Below, in pieces: positions 43,572 through 57,141 of a stretch of 64,000 bases of DNA. Under the pieces are notes generated by a model that was given only the letters and a program-made list of their open reading frames with translations, was not told where the DNA came from and did no database searches. The DNA is from Whalleya microplaca (taxonomy: Eukaryota > Ascomycota > Sordariomycetes > Xylariales > Xylariaceae). Position numbers and translations under genes: made by a program. How positions within the stretch are numbered: the stretch's first letter is position 1; every line of letters starts with the position of its first letter. Location of the stretch: positions 558,001-622,000 of the forward strand of contig MU385730.1 of the NCBI GenBank assembly GCA_022497155.1, given 5' to 3'.

Positions 43572-45153
43572 ATGGCTGAGCAACTGATTCTCAAGGGTAC
43601 CCTCGAGGGCCATGTAAGTTTTTTCATCTTCATCTTCATCTCCATCTTCATCTCCGCCTTCATCTTTCATCGCCGAAGCCATTCGCAGTCGAGGTGTAAA
43701 TGTGCAAAGGCGTAAAGGTGTAAATACTTTGATATACAATAAATACTAATATCCGCGTCGGCAGAATGGCTGGGTTACCAGTTTGGCCACCTCCATGGAG
43801 AAGTACGATTGATCTTAGTATGGATGATATCACGATCGCAAAGCTCACTGTCTTCTTCCTCGCAGCCCCAACATGCTCCTCTCCGGCAGCCGTGACAAGA
43901 CCCTGATCATCTGGAACCTCACCCGCGACGAGTCGCAATACGGCTACCCCAAGCGATCTCTGCACGGCCACTCTCACATCGTCTCCGACTGCGTATGTTG
44001 TTTATCCTCCTGCTCTTGCTGCTCTTGTTGCTCTTGTTGCTCCTGTTGCTCCGATTACCCTCGTTGGAACGGGGAGAAGGAGCGAAACGAACCGAAAGGG
44101 AACGAAAAGAAACGAATGAGACGGAACTGCTGCTGACGGGACTGGCTATCTACACAGGTTATCTCCTCCGACGGCGCCTACGCCCTGTCCGCTTCCTGGG
44201 ACAAGACCCTGCGGCTGTGGGAGCTCGCCACCGGCTCTACCACGCGACGATTCGTCGGCCACACCAACGATGTCCTCTCCGTCTCCTTCTCCGCCGACAA
44301 CAGACAGATCGTCTCCGGCTCGCGCGACCGCACCATCAAGCTGTGGAACACCCTCGGTGACTGCAAGTTCACCATCACCGACAAGGGCCACACCGAGTGG
44401 GTGTCCTGCGTCCGCTTCAGCCCCAACCCCCAGAACCCCGTCATCGTTTCCTCCAGCTGGGACAAGCTCGTCAAGGTAAGGGTTTTTTTTTTCCTGCCAT
44501 TTTTCATGCCTATCCGTTGCGGAAACAGAGAGAAGGAGAGATTGACGAACGCTTCACGTGATGTTTTGCATAACATTAAGTATTTGCTACTTCAGAGCTT
44601 GCTCGCAAGCCATGAGACCATTTAACACCAATGCCCTGATGATGCGCGCCTCTCCCTGTTTTCTGCACGATAGCTACTCCGTACTCCTATTCGAGTTGGA
44701 CTCGTCTTGCTGACTCGGCTGTCCTAGGTCTGGGAACTCTCCACCTGCAAGCTACAGACGGACCACATCGGCCACACCGGCTACATCAACACCGTGACCA
44801 TCTCCCCCGACGGCTCCCTGTGCGCTTCCGGTGGTAAGGACGGTACCACCATGCTGTGGGACCTGAACGAGTCGAAGCACCTGTACTCCCTGAACGCCGG
44901 TGACGAGATCCACGCCCTGGTCTTCTCTCCCAACCGGTACTGGCTGTGCGCGGCCACCGCCAGCAGCATCATCATCTTCGACCTGGAGAAGAAGAGCAAG
45001 GTGGACGAGCTGAAGCCCGAGTTCACCTCGGTCGGCAAGAAGAGCCGGGAGCCCGAGTGCGTGAGCTTGGCCTGGAGCGCGGACGGTCAGACCCTGTTCG
45101 CCGGTTACACCGACAACATCATCCGGGCGTGGGGTGTCATGTCGAGAGCATAA
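43572..45153 (+). CDS. cpc2: RACK1-type seven-WD protein, cross-pathway control protein 2
   Basis: Exons: 43572-43613, 43765-43802, 43866-43992, 44158-44475 and 44728-45153, giving 316 residues, the usual RACK1 length. Seven WD repeats are visible, with motifs [48 protein letters not shown] and [12 protein letters not shown]. The protein sits on the 40S ribosome head near the mRNA exit and scaffolds kinase signalling; the Neurospora orthologue is needed for amino-acid cross-pathway control, and the yeast orthologue is Asc1. Strong C-ending codon bias (GGC, ACC, AAG) fits very high expression. Intron 4 (44476-44727) carries a U24 snoRNA. Confidence 0.97.
44550..44646 (+). ncRNA. snR24: C/D box snoRNA U24 (snR24), inside cpc2 intron 4
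   Basis: A C box (GTGATGT, 44558-44564) and a D box (CTGA, 44636-44639) are bracketed by a terminal stem: CGCTTCA at 44550-44556 pairs with TGATGCG at 44640-44646, with one mismatch. The internal guide TATTTGCTACTTCAGA (44581-44596) matches the U24 guide known from yeast and human, and a second block, TTTAACACCAA, lies before the D box. U24 directs 2'-O-methylation of large-subunit rRNA. Yeast snR24 lies in the ASC1 intron, and ASC1 is the orthologue of this host gene. Confidence 0.85.
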
Positions 45154-45501
45154 GCGCCTCGGGCGCTCAAGCAAGGTCAACCAGACAGAACAAGCATGAT
45201 ACACCTTCTTCCTGGCGGTGGTGGGGAGGGGAATCGGTTACATTGACTGGGCGTACGGTATGGGGACTTGTCATTTGGTCTTTAACAATACGGAAGAAAT
45301 GGCAATTCATACACTGACTGTTGTGAAAACTTGGCAATCAATGAAACGAGCTGTACATGAGATGAGATGAGACACGTCGAGTTGCCTGCTCCCGGTTTGT
45401 TGCTGGCTGTGGCTGCTACCACAGCAAGGTAGACCCAAAAAAAGGATTGACGAAATCGTAAAAGACGAGTAATTCTTTCATGTCATTTTTGTGTGTGTCG
45501 G

Positions 45502-45534
<33 letters not shown>

Positions 45535-47520
45535 ACGTGATGATTTTGTATGAATTTTGGAGATGCAGGCTTGGCAGACTGCCTGCCTGACTGACTGACT
45601 GACTGACCATCTGTTCATTGAGTGTCCTATAATGACGAGTAGCTTGTGCGCGTGAACAGTGGCATGTTCGGGCGGCTACCCACGATCCATATCATGGAGG
45701 TGAGATGCAAATCGTCATAGATACCACCGCGGATATATCATATATGAGGCTTATAAACCGTATACGGACCTTCACTACTGACTGTCATGCCAGGCTCTCC
45801 TTACCCACAGCTCCGTCTTCCTTTCTTCGGACACAGCACCTCGGTCAGGGAAGCGCGTACTGTCAACATTTACGTTTCCCCGTTCCTAGGTGATGAGACG
45901 GGGTGAGTAATTACGTATGGCTGGTAAGCGAGCTATATCTCCGTACTGCGTAGAAGCATACATACATGCCAGGTTACGTGAGCCTTGTGCGAGGTAGTCA
46001 GTCGCCTCACTTACTTACCCTCTAAGTGCTTGGTGTAATGGATGATTGGGACATGTGGGTTCAGCTAGATGGGTCTACACTCCTGGTGTAAGTAGGCAAG
46101 GGAAACACCTGCCTGAGTAGTACTTGAGTTTGGCGAGGCCGGTTTCGCATGGTATCTTTCGCAAGTATTTCTTAGATCGAGGTGGCGATCACTTGATGGT
46201 GAAATCAGCCTCTCTTTGCCGTGCGATGAAGTGCTGAGAGGAGATGTCTCTCGTCTGCCCTTTCATACTTTCACCATGCTCTCTCATCGCTTGGTGGATA
46301 CATGCTTGGGAGAAAGGATGTTGATCTGTCCAGCATATTATCCTCGGCGTGAATATATAGATAGTAGAGACTTAGTTTATCCTCCCGAGCGAGAAGCCTA
46401 GTTTTGGTCCGCAGTGTGATGGACTAAGCCTGACTTCCCTTGAGATCATGTCCTCTATACTTGGGCGATTGACTATGCCATGGTTTACAAGCCATCGTGC
46501 GAGTGCCTCTTCTCTGTAGGGCTGCTGAAGGAGCAGTCTCCTGGTTTGCATGCAATAAAGGGGTAGGTAGGCTACACATCTAAGACCAGGCATCGGTGAT
46601 GCCCGGCTTTTCGTAGGTATCAGACTGCCGAGGGCTCATCGAAGCGTGATGTGGCGTGGCTATATGGAATGAGGTACAGCACGTGCAGGAAATCATATGC
46701 GGGAGTCGAACTCCATCACCGTTGTGAAATACTGGCGTTCTCGCTTGGCTGGGGTCTGTGGCGTTGTTATGAGACCCTGTCCCAATACGGATCTATACGT
46801 AGACTTTGATCTGTTTGCTACGATACTTTACATCGTTGATCCCTATACTTAAATGAACCCTTATATATATATAACATGAATATGTGTATGTATGTACATA
46901 TTAATATACATCCTCTCCCGAATACGTACGAAAAATATCTGTTACCACTGTCTCTATCATAAGACGAAGACTGATTTTGCCATTGACCAAGAGAGCCCCT
47001 TTTCGGGCAGATACATATCCTATACAGCTGAGACATGCATATCCGGATGTCCGCCCTCAGCCAACTTCGAGTCTGGAGACTTCCTATTAGGGGGGGGCGA
47101 GTACGCCACCGTATCATGGGTCGCTGAGACAACAATTTCTTTTTCCCCTCAGTCACTGGCTAAAAACCCCGGCATGCCACAGACGCTATCGCAATAACAT
47201 CTCATCTATCCCATTTCCGTAACTTCTTGCTTGGGTGTCTCGCCACATGCTCTTTTTTCCTTTGTCTTTCATCCTCTCTCTGCTCAACGCCGGACGATGT
47301 ATCGACTAGCACCACGAGACTCGAGAAGCTCTATTAGGGGAACGACGTCTTCATCTCGGCGTCCCCACCGGCTCTTTGACTGAGTTCTGATCAGCTCGAA
47401 TTCGCACCGACGAAGGGCCGAACGGAAAGATAATACGGAGACTGAAGACAGCAGGCCAGTGTAGGACAGGACAGGGCAGGACAGGACTGAATCAGGCCAG
47501 GCCAAACATTCTCAACCAAC
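45154..47520. other. Intergenic region between cpc2 and STE2
   Basis: 2.4 kb. It contains a (GT)13 tract at 45509-45534 next to CTGACTGACTGACTGA, and an imperfect GGACA repeat at 47465-47490 just before the STE2 start. No gene is supportable. Confidence 0.55.
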
Positions 47521-49207
47521 ATGGCTCCATCCCCGTCCCCGTCCCCGCCCCCGGCCCCCTTCGACCCGCGCAACCAAACCTTCTACATCGCCGGGCCGGA
47601 CGGGCAGGTCACGATCGCGATCTCGATGTCGACGATCGACGCGCAGCGGGTCCGGCTGGCCAACACCTCGATCAACTACGGCGTGCAGCTGGGGCTCTGC
47701 CTGCTCTCGCTGCTGGTGACGCTGATGCTGGTGCCGCCGCGGCGGCTGCGGCGCGCGCTGCTCCCGCAGGTGCAGGTGGCCGGGCTCGCCGTCGCCGTCG
47801 TGCGCCTCGCGCTGCTGGTCCTGTACTTCCCGGGCCCGCTGGCCGAGTACTACGTCGCGTGGACGGACGACGCGGGCGTGCTGCGCGCCGGGGACTACAC
47901 GGTGAACACGCTGGCGAACGCGTTCGGGGCCCTGCAGTTCGCACTCGTCGAGGGCGCGCTCGTCGTCCAGAGCTGGGCTATGGTGAGGACGTGGCCGAGG
48001 CGGTGGAGGGCGCCGACGCTCGGGGTGTCGGTTTTGTTGGCTGCGGGGACCGTGGTGGTGAAGTGTGTCTGGGTCGTGGTATGTGTCCTCTTCTGCAACT
48101 TTCCTTTACTTCTCTCTGTCTTTGAGTGGGGGAAGCTAGACGGCAACTGCCAGCGTGGTCTAGCTCTAGTACATGGAGTTGAGGTTCTAAGATAAAAGGC
48201 GAAATCTCGGATTTGTCTAACTACAAGACCAACGGATATATACATATATATATGAAGAGGGAGTCCGTGAAAGAGAGTGAGGGAGACTAACTTCGGTCTA
48301 TCATACAGCATCACACATGGGCGGTCCGAGGCCACACACTCCCCGTACCCCTCGACGATGTGGGCGAGACGGCGGTGATTATGGGCGCAGTATCGATATT
48401 CTACTTTTGCGGGCTGTTCTTCGCCCACCTGAGCCTGCACCTGCTGCTGACAAGGAGCATACTCCGCCGTCCCGACCGGGGCCTCACCTCGCTTGAGATC
48501 CTCGCCATTGGGAACGGCGTCCTGATGCTTGCGCCTTGTGAGTGTCTCTCCTATACATGGTTTCCAGTATATATATGGGTCCCGAGGTGGAAAGATTTTT
48601 GAAGAATTAAAAAAGAAATTAAAAGAATAAGGAGCAGAAGCAAATGTACTGACACTATCAATATCTAGCCCTCTTCGCAGGCCTCGACATCGCCGCGGGC
48701 CCCGGCAACACCAAGGTGCTCCCCTTCGACGCCGGGTCCTGGGTGCAAACGCTCGTGGTCGCGGGCCTGCCGCTGATCGGGCTGGTGGCGCAGTACCGGG
48801 CTGCGGACTCGCACTCCTCGCGCCCGCGCTTCGCGTTCCCGCTCGATGACGACCGCGACGATCCGGACCGCTCCCGCTCCAAGGGCGCCGGGCGCCGGGC
48901 CGAGGAGGAGGACACCACGCTCGCGGACTTCGGGAGCAACCACGCGGCCAGCTTCGTGGTCGTGGGTGGAAGCGGGGGTGAGGGGAGGAGCCCGACGTCC
49001 GCGACTGTGAGCCTGAGGAAGGGCAGGGAGGATGGGGAGCAGGCGGAGATGGGAGCGAGGAGAAGCGAGCTGGAGGGCGAGGAACGGAGTGCGAGTGGTG
49101 CGGGAGGAGGAATACAGGTTCGTAGGGATTACGCCGTGACAGTGGAGGAGGGGACAGGAACGGAAATAGGACGGGGAAGGATAGGCATAAGGGGAACTGA
49201 TATGTAA
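47521..49207 (+). CDS. STE2: Alpha-factor-type pheromone receptor (STE2 family GPCR)
   Basis: Exons: 47521-48078, 48309-48537 and 48669-49207, giving 441 residues. The extracellular N-terminus has a sequon at NQT (18-20). Seven hydrophobic segments follow; the first is INYGVQLGLCLLSLLVTLMLV. Family marks are DPRNQTFYIAGPDGQ, ITRS-like TRSILRRPDRGLTSLEILAIGNGVLMLAPSLFAGLDI and the sixth helix SWVQTLVVAGLPLIGL, whose LP motif is typical. The cytoplasmic tail of about 140 residues is charged and Ser/Gly-rich. The receptor binds the peptide alpha pheromone and signals through a G protein to mating (Neurospora pre-2 class). The second intron interrupts the codon for Ser in APSLF. Confidence 0.88.
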
Positions 49208-50547
49208 TGTAATCAAGAGAAGCTCCCCATCGACTTGAACATAACATCTAGTAGAAATTAACAAGACCCCTCTCTCAGGCCCAGGCAACAATTTTGTGAA
49301 TAATAAATGCCTTAAACTGGAATCGTATAGAGTGAGCCATGAATCGACGAGTACCTTGATTTATCTTACAAGTCCTTAGGTAGTTGATCAAGACCCTGTC
49401 CGCGAATCTTAATCCCAGAGAAGTGTCTTCGATAGCCAGCAATTCTAATAGGAGAGATCGAACTAAGAACTCACAGCTAGTTAGTTGGGTATGTAGGCAG
49501 CTCGCAGTCGACACCCAACTGCCTTAGCTTCTCTATTTCAATTCACCAACAGCCAACCCCTTACCATTCATTCCCTTTACTTCACAAGACCTTGCTCTAT
49601 AGAAAGCCGCCAGCATAGCATATGCTCTAAACCACGGCTAACAAACACATCATCGATTTACTTCACTCCATACATGTATACATGACCGCACTCACACATA
49701 TGCACAACACCCTGGCGCTCCCGGCCGGTCTGGACATCTGAGGAGGCATATCACGGAGATCAGCCGAGACGCCTGGACTAGGAAGATAGTAGGCTCTTGC
49801 GCGATGGATCTAGGATACAACAGAGCGTAGCAGACCGATACCCGCACCCCATATTGAAATGGAAGTAGTCACTCAGTCAACTTGCCTTGCTCAGCTCAGC
49901 TCAGCTCACCAACGCAATGGACTTGTAAGAGTGCCCATTCCTTGCAAGCAACACTCACAACCACCAACACTTGTAGTCACATAGATCGCTAAGCAGGGCC
50001 AGTCCAGCTATTCTCACCCTCATTCTTAGTTTCCCATGAAACCGTAGACAAAACATGCACTCGATATTGGGGCCATTTCACCTTCAGTTTGTGATTCTTC
50101 TCATATGAACATTACTCATACAGAAAAACACCATCGCGTGGACCTCTTCCTGAATCAACAAGTTGACCTGGCCGCCTTGTCGCTATATGAATGAAGAGAG
50201 CATCAACCCGCCCCGCCCCTTCCTCCCGTCAAGTTCCGCGGACCGTTGCGCCTCTCTACCTGGGGATCTCTGTGCAAACTCTTGTGTGACCAAATTATAA
50301 TATCAGCCAAGCATTGCCATAGAACTCTTATACTGAGTCGGTTTATGCTAGCCTACTTGTATGCTTATCGCATGATGTAAAAAAAAAACCGAGTATGAAA
50401 CAAACAAACGCCCATTTATATGCATCGCATCTTACATACGGACGAAGCGGGACTAGCTATATAAGTCTCATCCGGCCATGACGCTCAACCTCCTTTGAAC
50501 TCCCATTACTTGAACCCATTAATCGGTAGTCTCATTCCAGCCCCCAT
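49208..50547. other. Intergenic region between convergent STE2 and RPB2
   Basis: 1.34 kb of 3' flanks. GCTCAGCTCAGCTCA at about 49889-49903 is a short tandem. No other feature seen. Confidence 0.55.
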
Positions 50548-53500
50548 TTAGCGGATGCTCACGCCAGACCGATCGGTGAACATGCGAGAAGCAATGTTCA
50601 TCGCCTGGAGCTCCTGGAAGAGCAGCTTGGCCGCGTATGGGATCTGGACCTGCGCAATCTTCGTCTTGTTTTTGCAGGGACGGCACTCGAACGATTGCTT
50701 GCCGAGTTGGCTATCGAGTTTCATGTTAGCACGGACAATGATTTCCAACGACTAGTATTAGATAGATAGGTAGGTAGGTGGAAAGTACTTACGCAATCGG
50801 AGTCATGAGCCCACAGATCTCGCAGATGTGGACTCTGAACGCGTCCGAGACCTCGAACAGGCGTTCCTTGAGGAAGGCGGCGGCGCCGTGCGCGATCATA
50901 CAATCGCGTTCCATTTCTCCGAAACGCAGACCACCATCTCGAGCACGACCCTCGACCGGTTGACGTGTCATGATTTGCACCGGGCCGCGAGCCCGTGCGT
51001 GGATTTTGTCATCCACCATGTGGCGTAGACGCTGGTAGTAGGTGGGGCCGAAGAATATCTGGGATCGGAGCTTGCGTCCCGTGTGGCCGTGATACATGAT
51101 CTCGAAGCCCCGAGACTGGTAGCCGTGTTCGCGGAGGAGACTCGATACGGAATCGACGGTTACGTCGGTGAATGGCGTGGCGTCACCCTCCATGCCCTTC
51201 AGGGTGCCGACCTTGCTAAGAAGACATTCGATCAAGTGGGCAATGGTCATACGCGAGGGGATGGCGTGGGGGTTGATGATGATGTCGGGAACAATGCCCT
51301 CGCGAGTGAAAGGCATGTCCTCCTGTCGGTAGGTAACACCAATCGTACCCTTCTGTCCGTGACGGGAGGCAAACTTGTCGCCGATCTGGGGGATCTTGGT
51401 GGTACGGACGCGGACCTTGGCGTAGCGGAGGCCATCGGCGTTAGTCGTGAGGATGACCGAGTCGACGATGCCGCTCTCAGTGCTTCGGAGAGGCGTAGAA
51501 GCGTCACGCTTTTGGTGGTTCTTGGCGCGCTGGCCGAGCTCCTCGTTCTCGGAATTGAGGGGAGAGGTCTTCCCAATAATGATATCCTCGCCTGAGACGC
51601 GGATACCGGGTGAAATAAGACCATCGTCTTCCAGCTTATCATACGTGCCCTGCTTCAGCCGTAGCGTATCAGATCTAAACGGTTTCTCGAACGTCTCAAT
51701 CATATTGAGTCCGACTCTCGATTCGCTGTCGCTATACGAACGGTAGAACAGGCTCCGGAAGATACCCCGGTCGATACTGGACTGGTTCATAATGACTGAA
51801 TCTTCCTGGTTGTATCCCGAGTAGCAAGCAATGGCAACGATGGCGTTCTGGCCGGCGGGCAGCTCCCGGAACTTCAAGAATTCCATAGAATGGGTGGTAC
51901 CAAGCGGCTTCTGAGGGTAATACAGAATGTTTGCCATCGTATCCATGCGCCGCATATAATTAGTGAGAAAGAGGCCCATGGCCTGTTTACCCATGGCCGA
52001 CTGGTACGTGTTTCTAGGCGACTATAGGCAGGATTAGTATTGAGCAGGGACGGGCCTGATGGATAGCTTACCTGATTGTGGTCCGGGAAGGGAATGATGC
52101 TTGCGCAGATACCCAAAAGCATGCTAGGATGGACTTCACAATGCGTGTATTGGTGCGTAGTCGGGTTTGTCTTCGTCCTCAGTCGCTTGTTTATCTCGTC
52201 TCCGTTGTTCTGCGGTACCGCTTGGCCGGCCTTAGTCAGGCGGAATATGTCTAGATCCTCGGGTGTCATGCATATCATCGCCGTCTCCTCCTCTTCGGCA
52301 TCGAGATATTCAATCACGCCCTCGTTCACCAGACCTTCCCAGCCGTAGACCTCGTTGCCGGGACCATCTGCGTTGTCCTGCTCTAGTTTCCTTATCATAT
52401 CCTTGGTGAGAACCAGTGACCCCTTTTCGATGCCCGCTTCCGGGACGTCTTCCTGCTCGACAACAAACAAGGGACGCATAACACGACCGGCATCGGAGAA
52501 TATTTTGAACTCACGGTCGCGGATGTCCCGGACTAAAGACACCTCGGCTGGGATCTGGTTGCTTCTTCGCAGCTGCTGGACGTCCCTGACGAGAGCCTTA
52601 GGGTCCTGGTGCACGCCGATCCAAGAGCCGTTCAGGAAGATCTTGGTGGCGTTGGGATATCGCATGGGCTCGTACTCCTCCAGAACTTCCATGTTCCGGG
52701 TGATCATGTAGTCGATAATTGGCTCCGTCGACGTACCTACGCTGATGGAGCACATGAGCGACAGGTTCTTCACCAGACCACAAGCCTGGCCTTCGGGTGT
52801 TTCGGCCGGGCAAACCAGGCCCCAGTGCGTGTTGTGTAGCTGGCGAGGCTTCGCGAGCTTGCCATCTCTCCCAACAGGCGTGTTCGTCCTTCTCAAGTGG
52901 GACAGGGTAGAGGAGAAGGTGTATCGGTTCAAGACCTGCGACACGCCGGCCGTAGAGCTCATCGCCTTCTTCTGGTCACCCCAGTTGCCGGTGGCGAGGG
53001 AGTACTTGAGACCATTGGTGACGATGCCGGGCTTGGCGGCGATCTCGATCTGGAAGGGTCGGTTCTGCTCTAGGCACCGTTTAAGATGCATGCTAATCTC
53101 CTGCGTCAATCTGCGAACGATATTGCGGAACAGCTTGGCGAGAAGAGGGCCGGCAAGGTCGAGACGCTTCTTGCCAAAGTGGTCTCGGTCATCGGTGTCG
53201 CGTCGGCCAAGAGCACACTGCAGAAGCTTGTGAACCATGTAGCCCAGGAAGAAGGCCTTCCTGGTCTCGCACCCCTCGCTCTGCGATATGTGCGGAAGCG
53301 TCTCCTTCTGCAAGATGTCCTTCGCGGCTCGCACGCGGCGGTCTCGCTGCATTCCGGCCGTCTGGTTGCCACGCTTGCCGATGTAGTCCAAGGCCACCTC
53401 GCGATCCTGGATGCAGAACGCCTCCTCGATACACGGCCGCAGCATCTCGAGCATCTGGCTGTCGTTGCGGTCGTAGCAAATGTGGTTCAGGATCTCCTCG

Positions 53501-54471
53501 TCACTGACGACTCCTAAAGCCCGGAAGACGATAGCGATGGGCAGGTCGGCTTTGACGTACGGCAAGGTGGTATGGATGGTCTGGCCGTATCCGCCCCTAG
53601 AAGAGTCGCCCTTAGTATACAGCTTCAGCATGAGCGACGAAATGAGCCGGGATCCCTTCTCGAGGGCGCTTCGAATCTCAGCAGTGTAGGAGAAGGGACT
53701 CGGCTGAGCCTTCTTGAAGACCTGGACAATGTTGGCAGCAGACCGCTCCTGAGCGATCAAGACCTTCTCGCTACCATTTATTATGAAGTAGCCACCTTGA
53801 TCGTACGGGCACTCGTTCAACATAAACAAGTCGTCGTCCGACTCCTTACTCAGATGGCAAGCCTTGGACTTGATCATGACCGGGAGCTTGCCGATGAAGA
53901 CGTGGTCGCTCTTCTTGTCCTTATCCGTCGCGGCCGACTCTAGGACGTTCTCCTCGTCTTCCCAGACGAGGCGCGTGGGCGGCTTCTCGGTCCTGGCGTA
54001 CTCGGCCTGCTGCTCCTCGTCCATCTCGTTCAAGGGTACGGGATGTTCGACGCAGGCGGACACCTTGCTGGAGACCTTGACGTAGACGGGACTCGCGTAG
54101 GTCATGTTTCGGTCGCGACACTCGTAGGGCAGGAGGGGAGCGGAGCTGCCTTCGCCTTCCGTGTTGACGGGGCGGGAGATGGTGACATGCCCGAGCTTGA
54201 TCTCCCACCGACGAAGGGCGATCTCGCGGCCATCTTTGGAAGGGGGGCTGTTCTCGTCGATGCTAATATGAGAATATTCTTCAATCAGCTCTTGGATGGT
54301 TGTCTCTTGGAAATCATTGAAGGAATCGATTTGTTGGGAGACCAAGCCCTTCTTTGCGAAGTAGGCGTTGATGACGACCCAACAATCCTCAGGCGTGATG
54401 CTCTCGTCGGCGTACTGCTCCTCCTCATACTCGTCGTAGCCCTCGCCGTACGCCTCTGCGTAGTCGGCCAT
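50548..54471 (-). CDS. RPB2: RNA polymerase II second-largest subunit
   Basis: Exons: 54471-52072, 52021-50793 and 50710-50548, giving 1263 residues. Intron 1 is 50 nt and intron 2 is 82 nt with branch GCTAAC. The acidic start ([19 protein letters not shown]) is typical of filamentous fungi. Conserved blocks include [46 protein letters not shown] and the C-terminal zinc ribbon [20 protein letters not shown] with CKNK, completed across intron 2. RPB2 forms half of the active cleft of Pol II. Alternative acceptors nearer the donor of intron 2 break the zinc-ribbon frame. Confidence 0.97.
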
Positions 54472-54768
54472 GATGAAGCGCGGAAGACCTTGTCAGATCT
54501 TGTAGCTCGCAGTTGCGGATTTTTCAGATGTTGCGAATGTTGCAAAGCAGAGGTATCGCGGAGTTCGATTCGTGGGAGGGCTCAAGGGTGGCGAACGATG
54601 ACCATGGAAGGGGTGGGTGAAAGCCGGGTGAAGAGGTGATGAAATCGGCTAAAGGACGGGGCGGGGGAAACTGCTAGGATGTTGTTGAATATATCGACTG
54701 CAGGAAGGAGGGCGTCTGCAGAAGGGCGAGAGGATCAATAGCAAGGCTAGTGATGGTGGTGATGGTGG

Positions 54769-54799
<31 letters not shown>

Positions 54800-56843
54800 C
54801 AAAGGCGGCCTTGCTGAAAGCGCCGTTGAAATCAATCGGTACCGGTCAAACGGGCTTGACAGAAGCAGGTCAGAGATCCGAAAAGCGCGGCATAGACATC
54901 TAGGACATCAGAAGGAACGAGAGACGCACCACACGGGTTGTCGCAATGGGTAGGCCTGATGTTTTGCCCAATGTTGAAGGTAGAAAGTAGAAAGTTAAGA
55001 AGTAGGTATGTAAAGTTGAGTGGAGGCTGCTGCATCAAAGCAAAAAGGTACGGAATCTTCTCTACAATGGAAGTACGCGCTCTAGCGGCAAGAACGCGCT
55101 AGTCCCAATTCGGACTAAATACCTTGGTACTTTGTAGGTGTGAGGCTCTGTGCCTGTGCGCCTGTGCGCCTGTGCGCCTGTGCGCCTGTGCGCGCGCTGA
55201 TAAATCGAAATAAGCTTTGTGGCGTTCCTGTGGCTGTGCATCTCTGCCTACGTATTCTCATTCACTGTCTCATTCACTGTCTCATTCACTGTGGCAGGAC
55301 TTGTTGATAATAATCTCGACTGACCAGAAATAGAATCCCATGAACACTTCTCTTATTATCTGGGATGAACCTTCAACTTGCAAATTGCAGTCTAGAAGCA
55401 GCCTAACCATAGTTAGTACGTACTAGCCGTATACTAGGTAGAGATGTAACTATCATAAACCGGATTGATATTGACACGTCCATTCCTTAGAGCTAATCGC
55501 TGGTTTTATCTCACATGCTTCATTGATATATACAATTACTTAGACTTATTGTCCGTGCCCGGCCTTTATCTTGCAAAGGCACATTGATCCCTTAGGCCCT
55601 CACGGTCTTTACATAATACAATTTAGCTATCGTGGACTTCTCGGAAATGTCATTCAAGGAAGATCAACGAGTCCTTAAATACTATACTGGGTGATGGTAC
55701 TATGATGCTAGTTGCTCCGCGAGCTTTGACTTGCCTTCTAAATGCTTGGTTCCCTCCCGCTCTAGAGCCGACATAATTACTAGGTACCATGTAATGTGGC
55801 CCGTCCCAATCCAATTGTACAGCCTAGAGACTCTCCGCCAGTGAAGGCTACTATGACTATCATCATAGAGACGCGTTCATAGTATTAGACTATTAGTTCA
55901 GGCTAGCGAGTGCAATACGCTAGTATTTTATATAACCGTCTAGATAGCTCAAGTGCTTATACACTCAAAGTCAACTCAGAAGCGGGCAAGTGAAACATAC
56001 GGCATCGCATTGAAGGTAGTAGTTAGAGAAATATGCTAGTCTCTAACGGCGCCCCTGGTTGTCCAGGACACAATTACCGCAATACCTGAGTTGTGCACAC
56101 GAACTATTTTCTCGGTTCTCGGGTTTTCGGTAGCAAGGCAATTGTTACCTAGTCGCGAAATAGAGATAATCCATTCTGGTCTTCCTCGATGTTATATATC
56201 ATAGTCTGCTGGATTGCAGATGAGATAGAGATTGGCACGCAGATAGGTATCACAGCTATAATAGCGGCGGCGGCGGCGGCGGCGGCAGCGCCTACTGCAC
56301 TTGCTGCCGCATAGTCGGGCGATTCTTTGTACTAATCTGCCCCTCGATGACAATCGACTGTTAAAGTATCTATGTTATTTGTCACAATTCTTTGCTGCTT
56401 AATCCATGGAACCTCGAGTAAGTGAAGGCCGCTTGCTTCTTTCTAATGGTCACCACATGAGACTCACGTACATCGTCACATACTCATGCCTTCATGGGCC
56501 ATGGCAACGGTAGAATATACTAGGTAACCTTTCATTTCTCGAAGCGGCGAACTCACCATAGCAGTGTTTTCTGCCGTCAACGGGGATCTTCTCTCTCCTG
56601 CCAATGGTCCTGTGAGGAATATCCCGAGACCTAGCCTAGTACAAGCCAGTAACTCCAAGGGTATTCTGTGAGCTTGAATTATTATTCGTACCAATTACGC
56701 CGAATGACTTTGTCGCGATAGGGGTAGTTGTTAGTTACTCCTGCTGGTATGGAGCTCGGGTAAACAGCCGTGCCGAATGCTCTATATTTGCGTAGCATCT
56801 CTTTATACACTGGGAGAAGATTACTCAGATGGTTACAATACTT
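54472..56843. other. RPB2 upstream region and gene-free sequence
   Basis: It holds the RPB2 promoter, a GAT/GGT trinucleotide tract at 54748-54800, five CCTGTGCG units (55153-55192), three 12-bp CATTCACTGTCT units (from 55259) and a (CGG)n tract at about 56264-56286. No coding sequence supported. Confidence 0.6.
55153..55192. repeat. Tandem repeat, 5 x 8 bp (CCTGTGCG)
   Basis: Five perfect units, then CCTGTGCGCGCG-like drift. Confidence 0.93.
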
Positions 56844-56891
56844 CATTACGGCAGCACCCAAATGATAGTTATACGCACAATAACGGCGATA
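56844..56891 (+). repeat. RepA dispersed repeat, copy 3 (fragment)
   Basis: Matches only the core of RepA: ATTACGGCAGCACCCAAATG followed by a form of TTATACGCACAATAACGG. It is diverged relative to copies 1, 2 and 4, and no ends are preserved. Confidence 0.6.
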
Positions 56892-57141
56892 GACTTTTAA
56901 ACACCCTTTTCAAAGAGACATATCCAGAGTCTGGGCATACCTATAACCTATTGATCACAGGCCTTCTCATAACGAGCTTGAGTCTCGACCGCGGCCGATG
57001 TTCTGGCCAATATGGCTGGCCGTTTGATATCCATCGTTATGAGTAGAGGTGTTTATCCACAAAGGCACCCAGGAATGACGCCAGCACGGGGTTGGTACTC
57101 GTTGGCGGTCTAGGACCGAGAATTCAACTCCACGCAATAGG

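Noticed and set aside
43993..44157. A second snoRNA in cpc2 intron 3
   Set aside because: The intron is mainly a TGCTCTTGT-type repeat without paired C and D boxes.
46700..46720. GGAGTTCGACTCCCG on the minus strand, like a tRNA T-arm
   Set aside because: The T stem does not pair properly and no A box or acceptor stem is found at the right distance.
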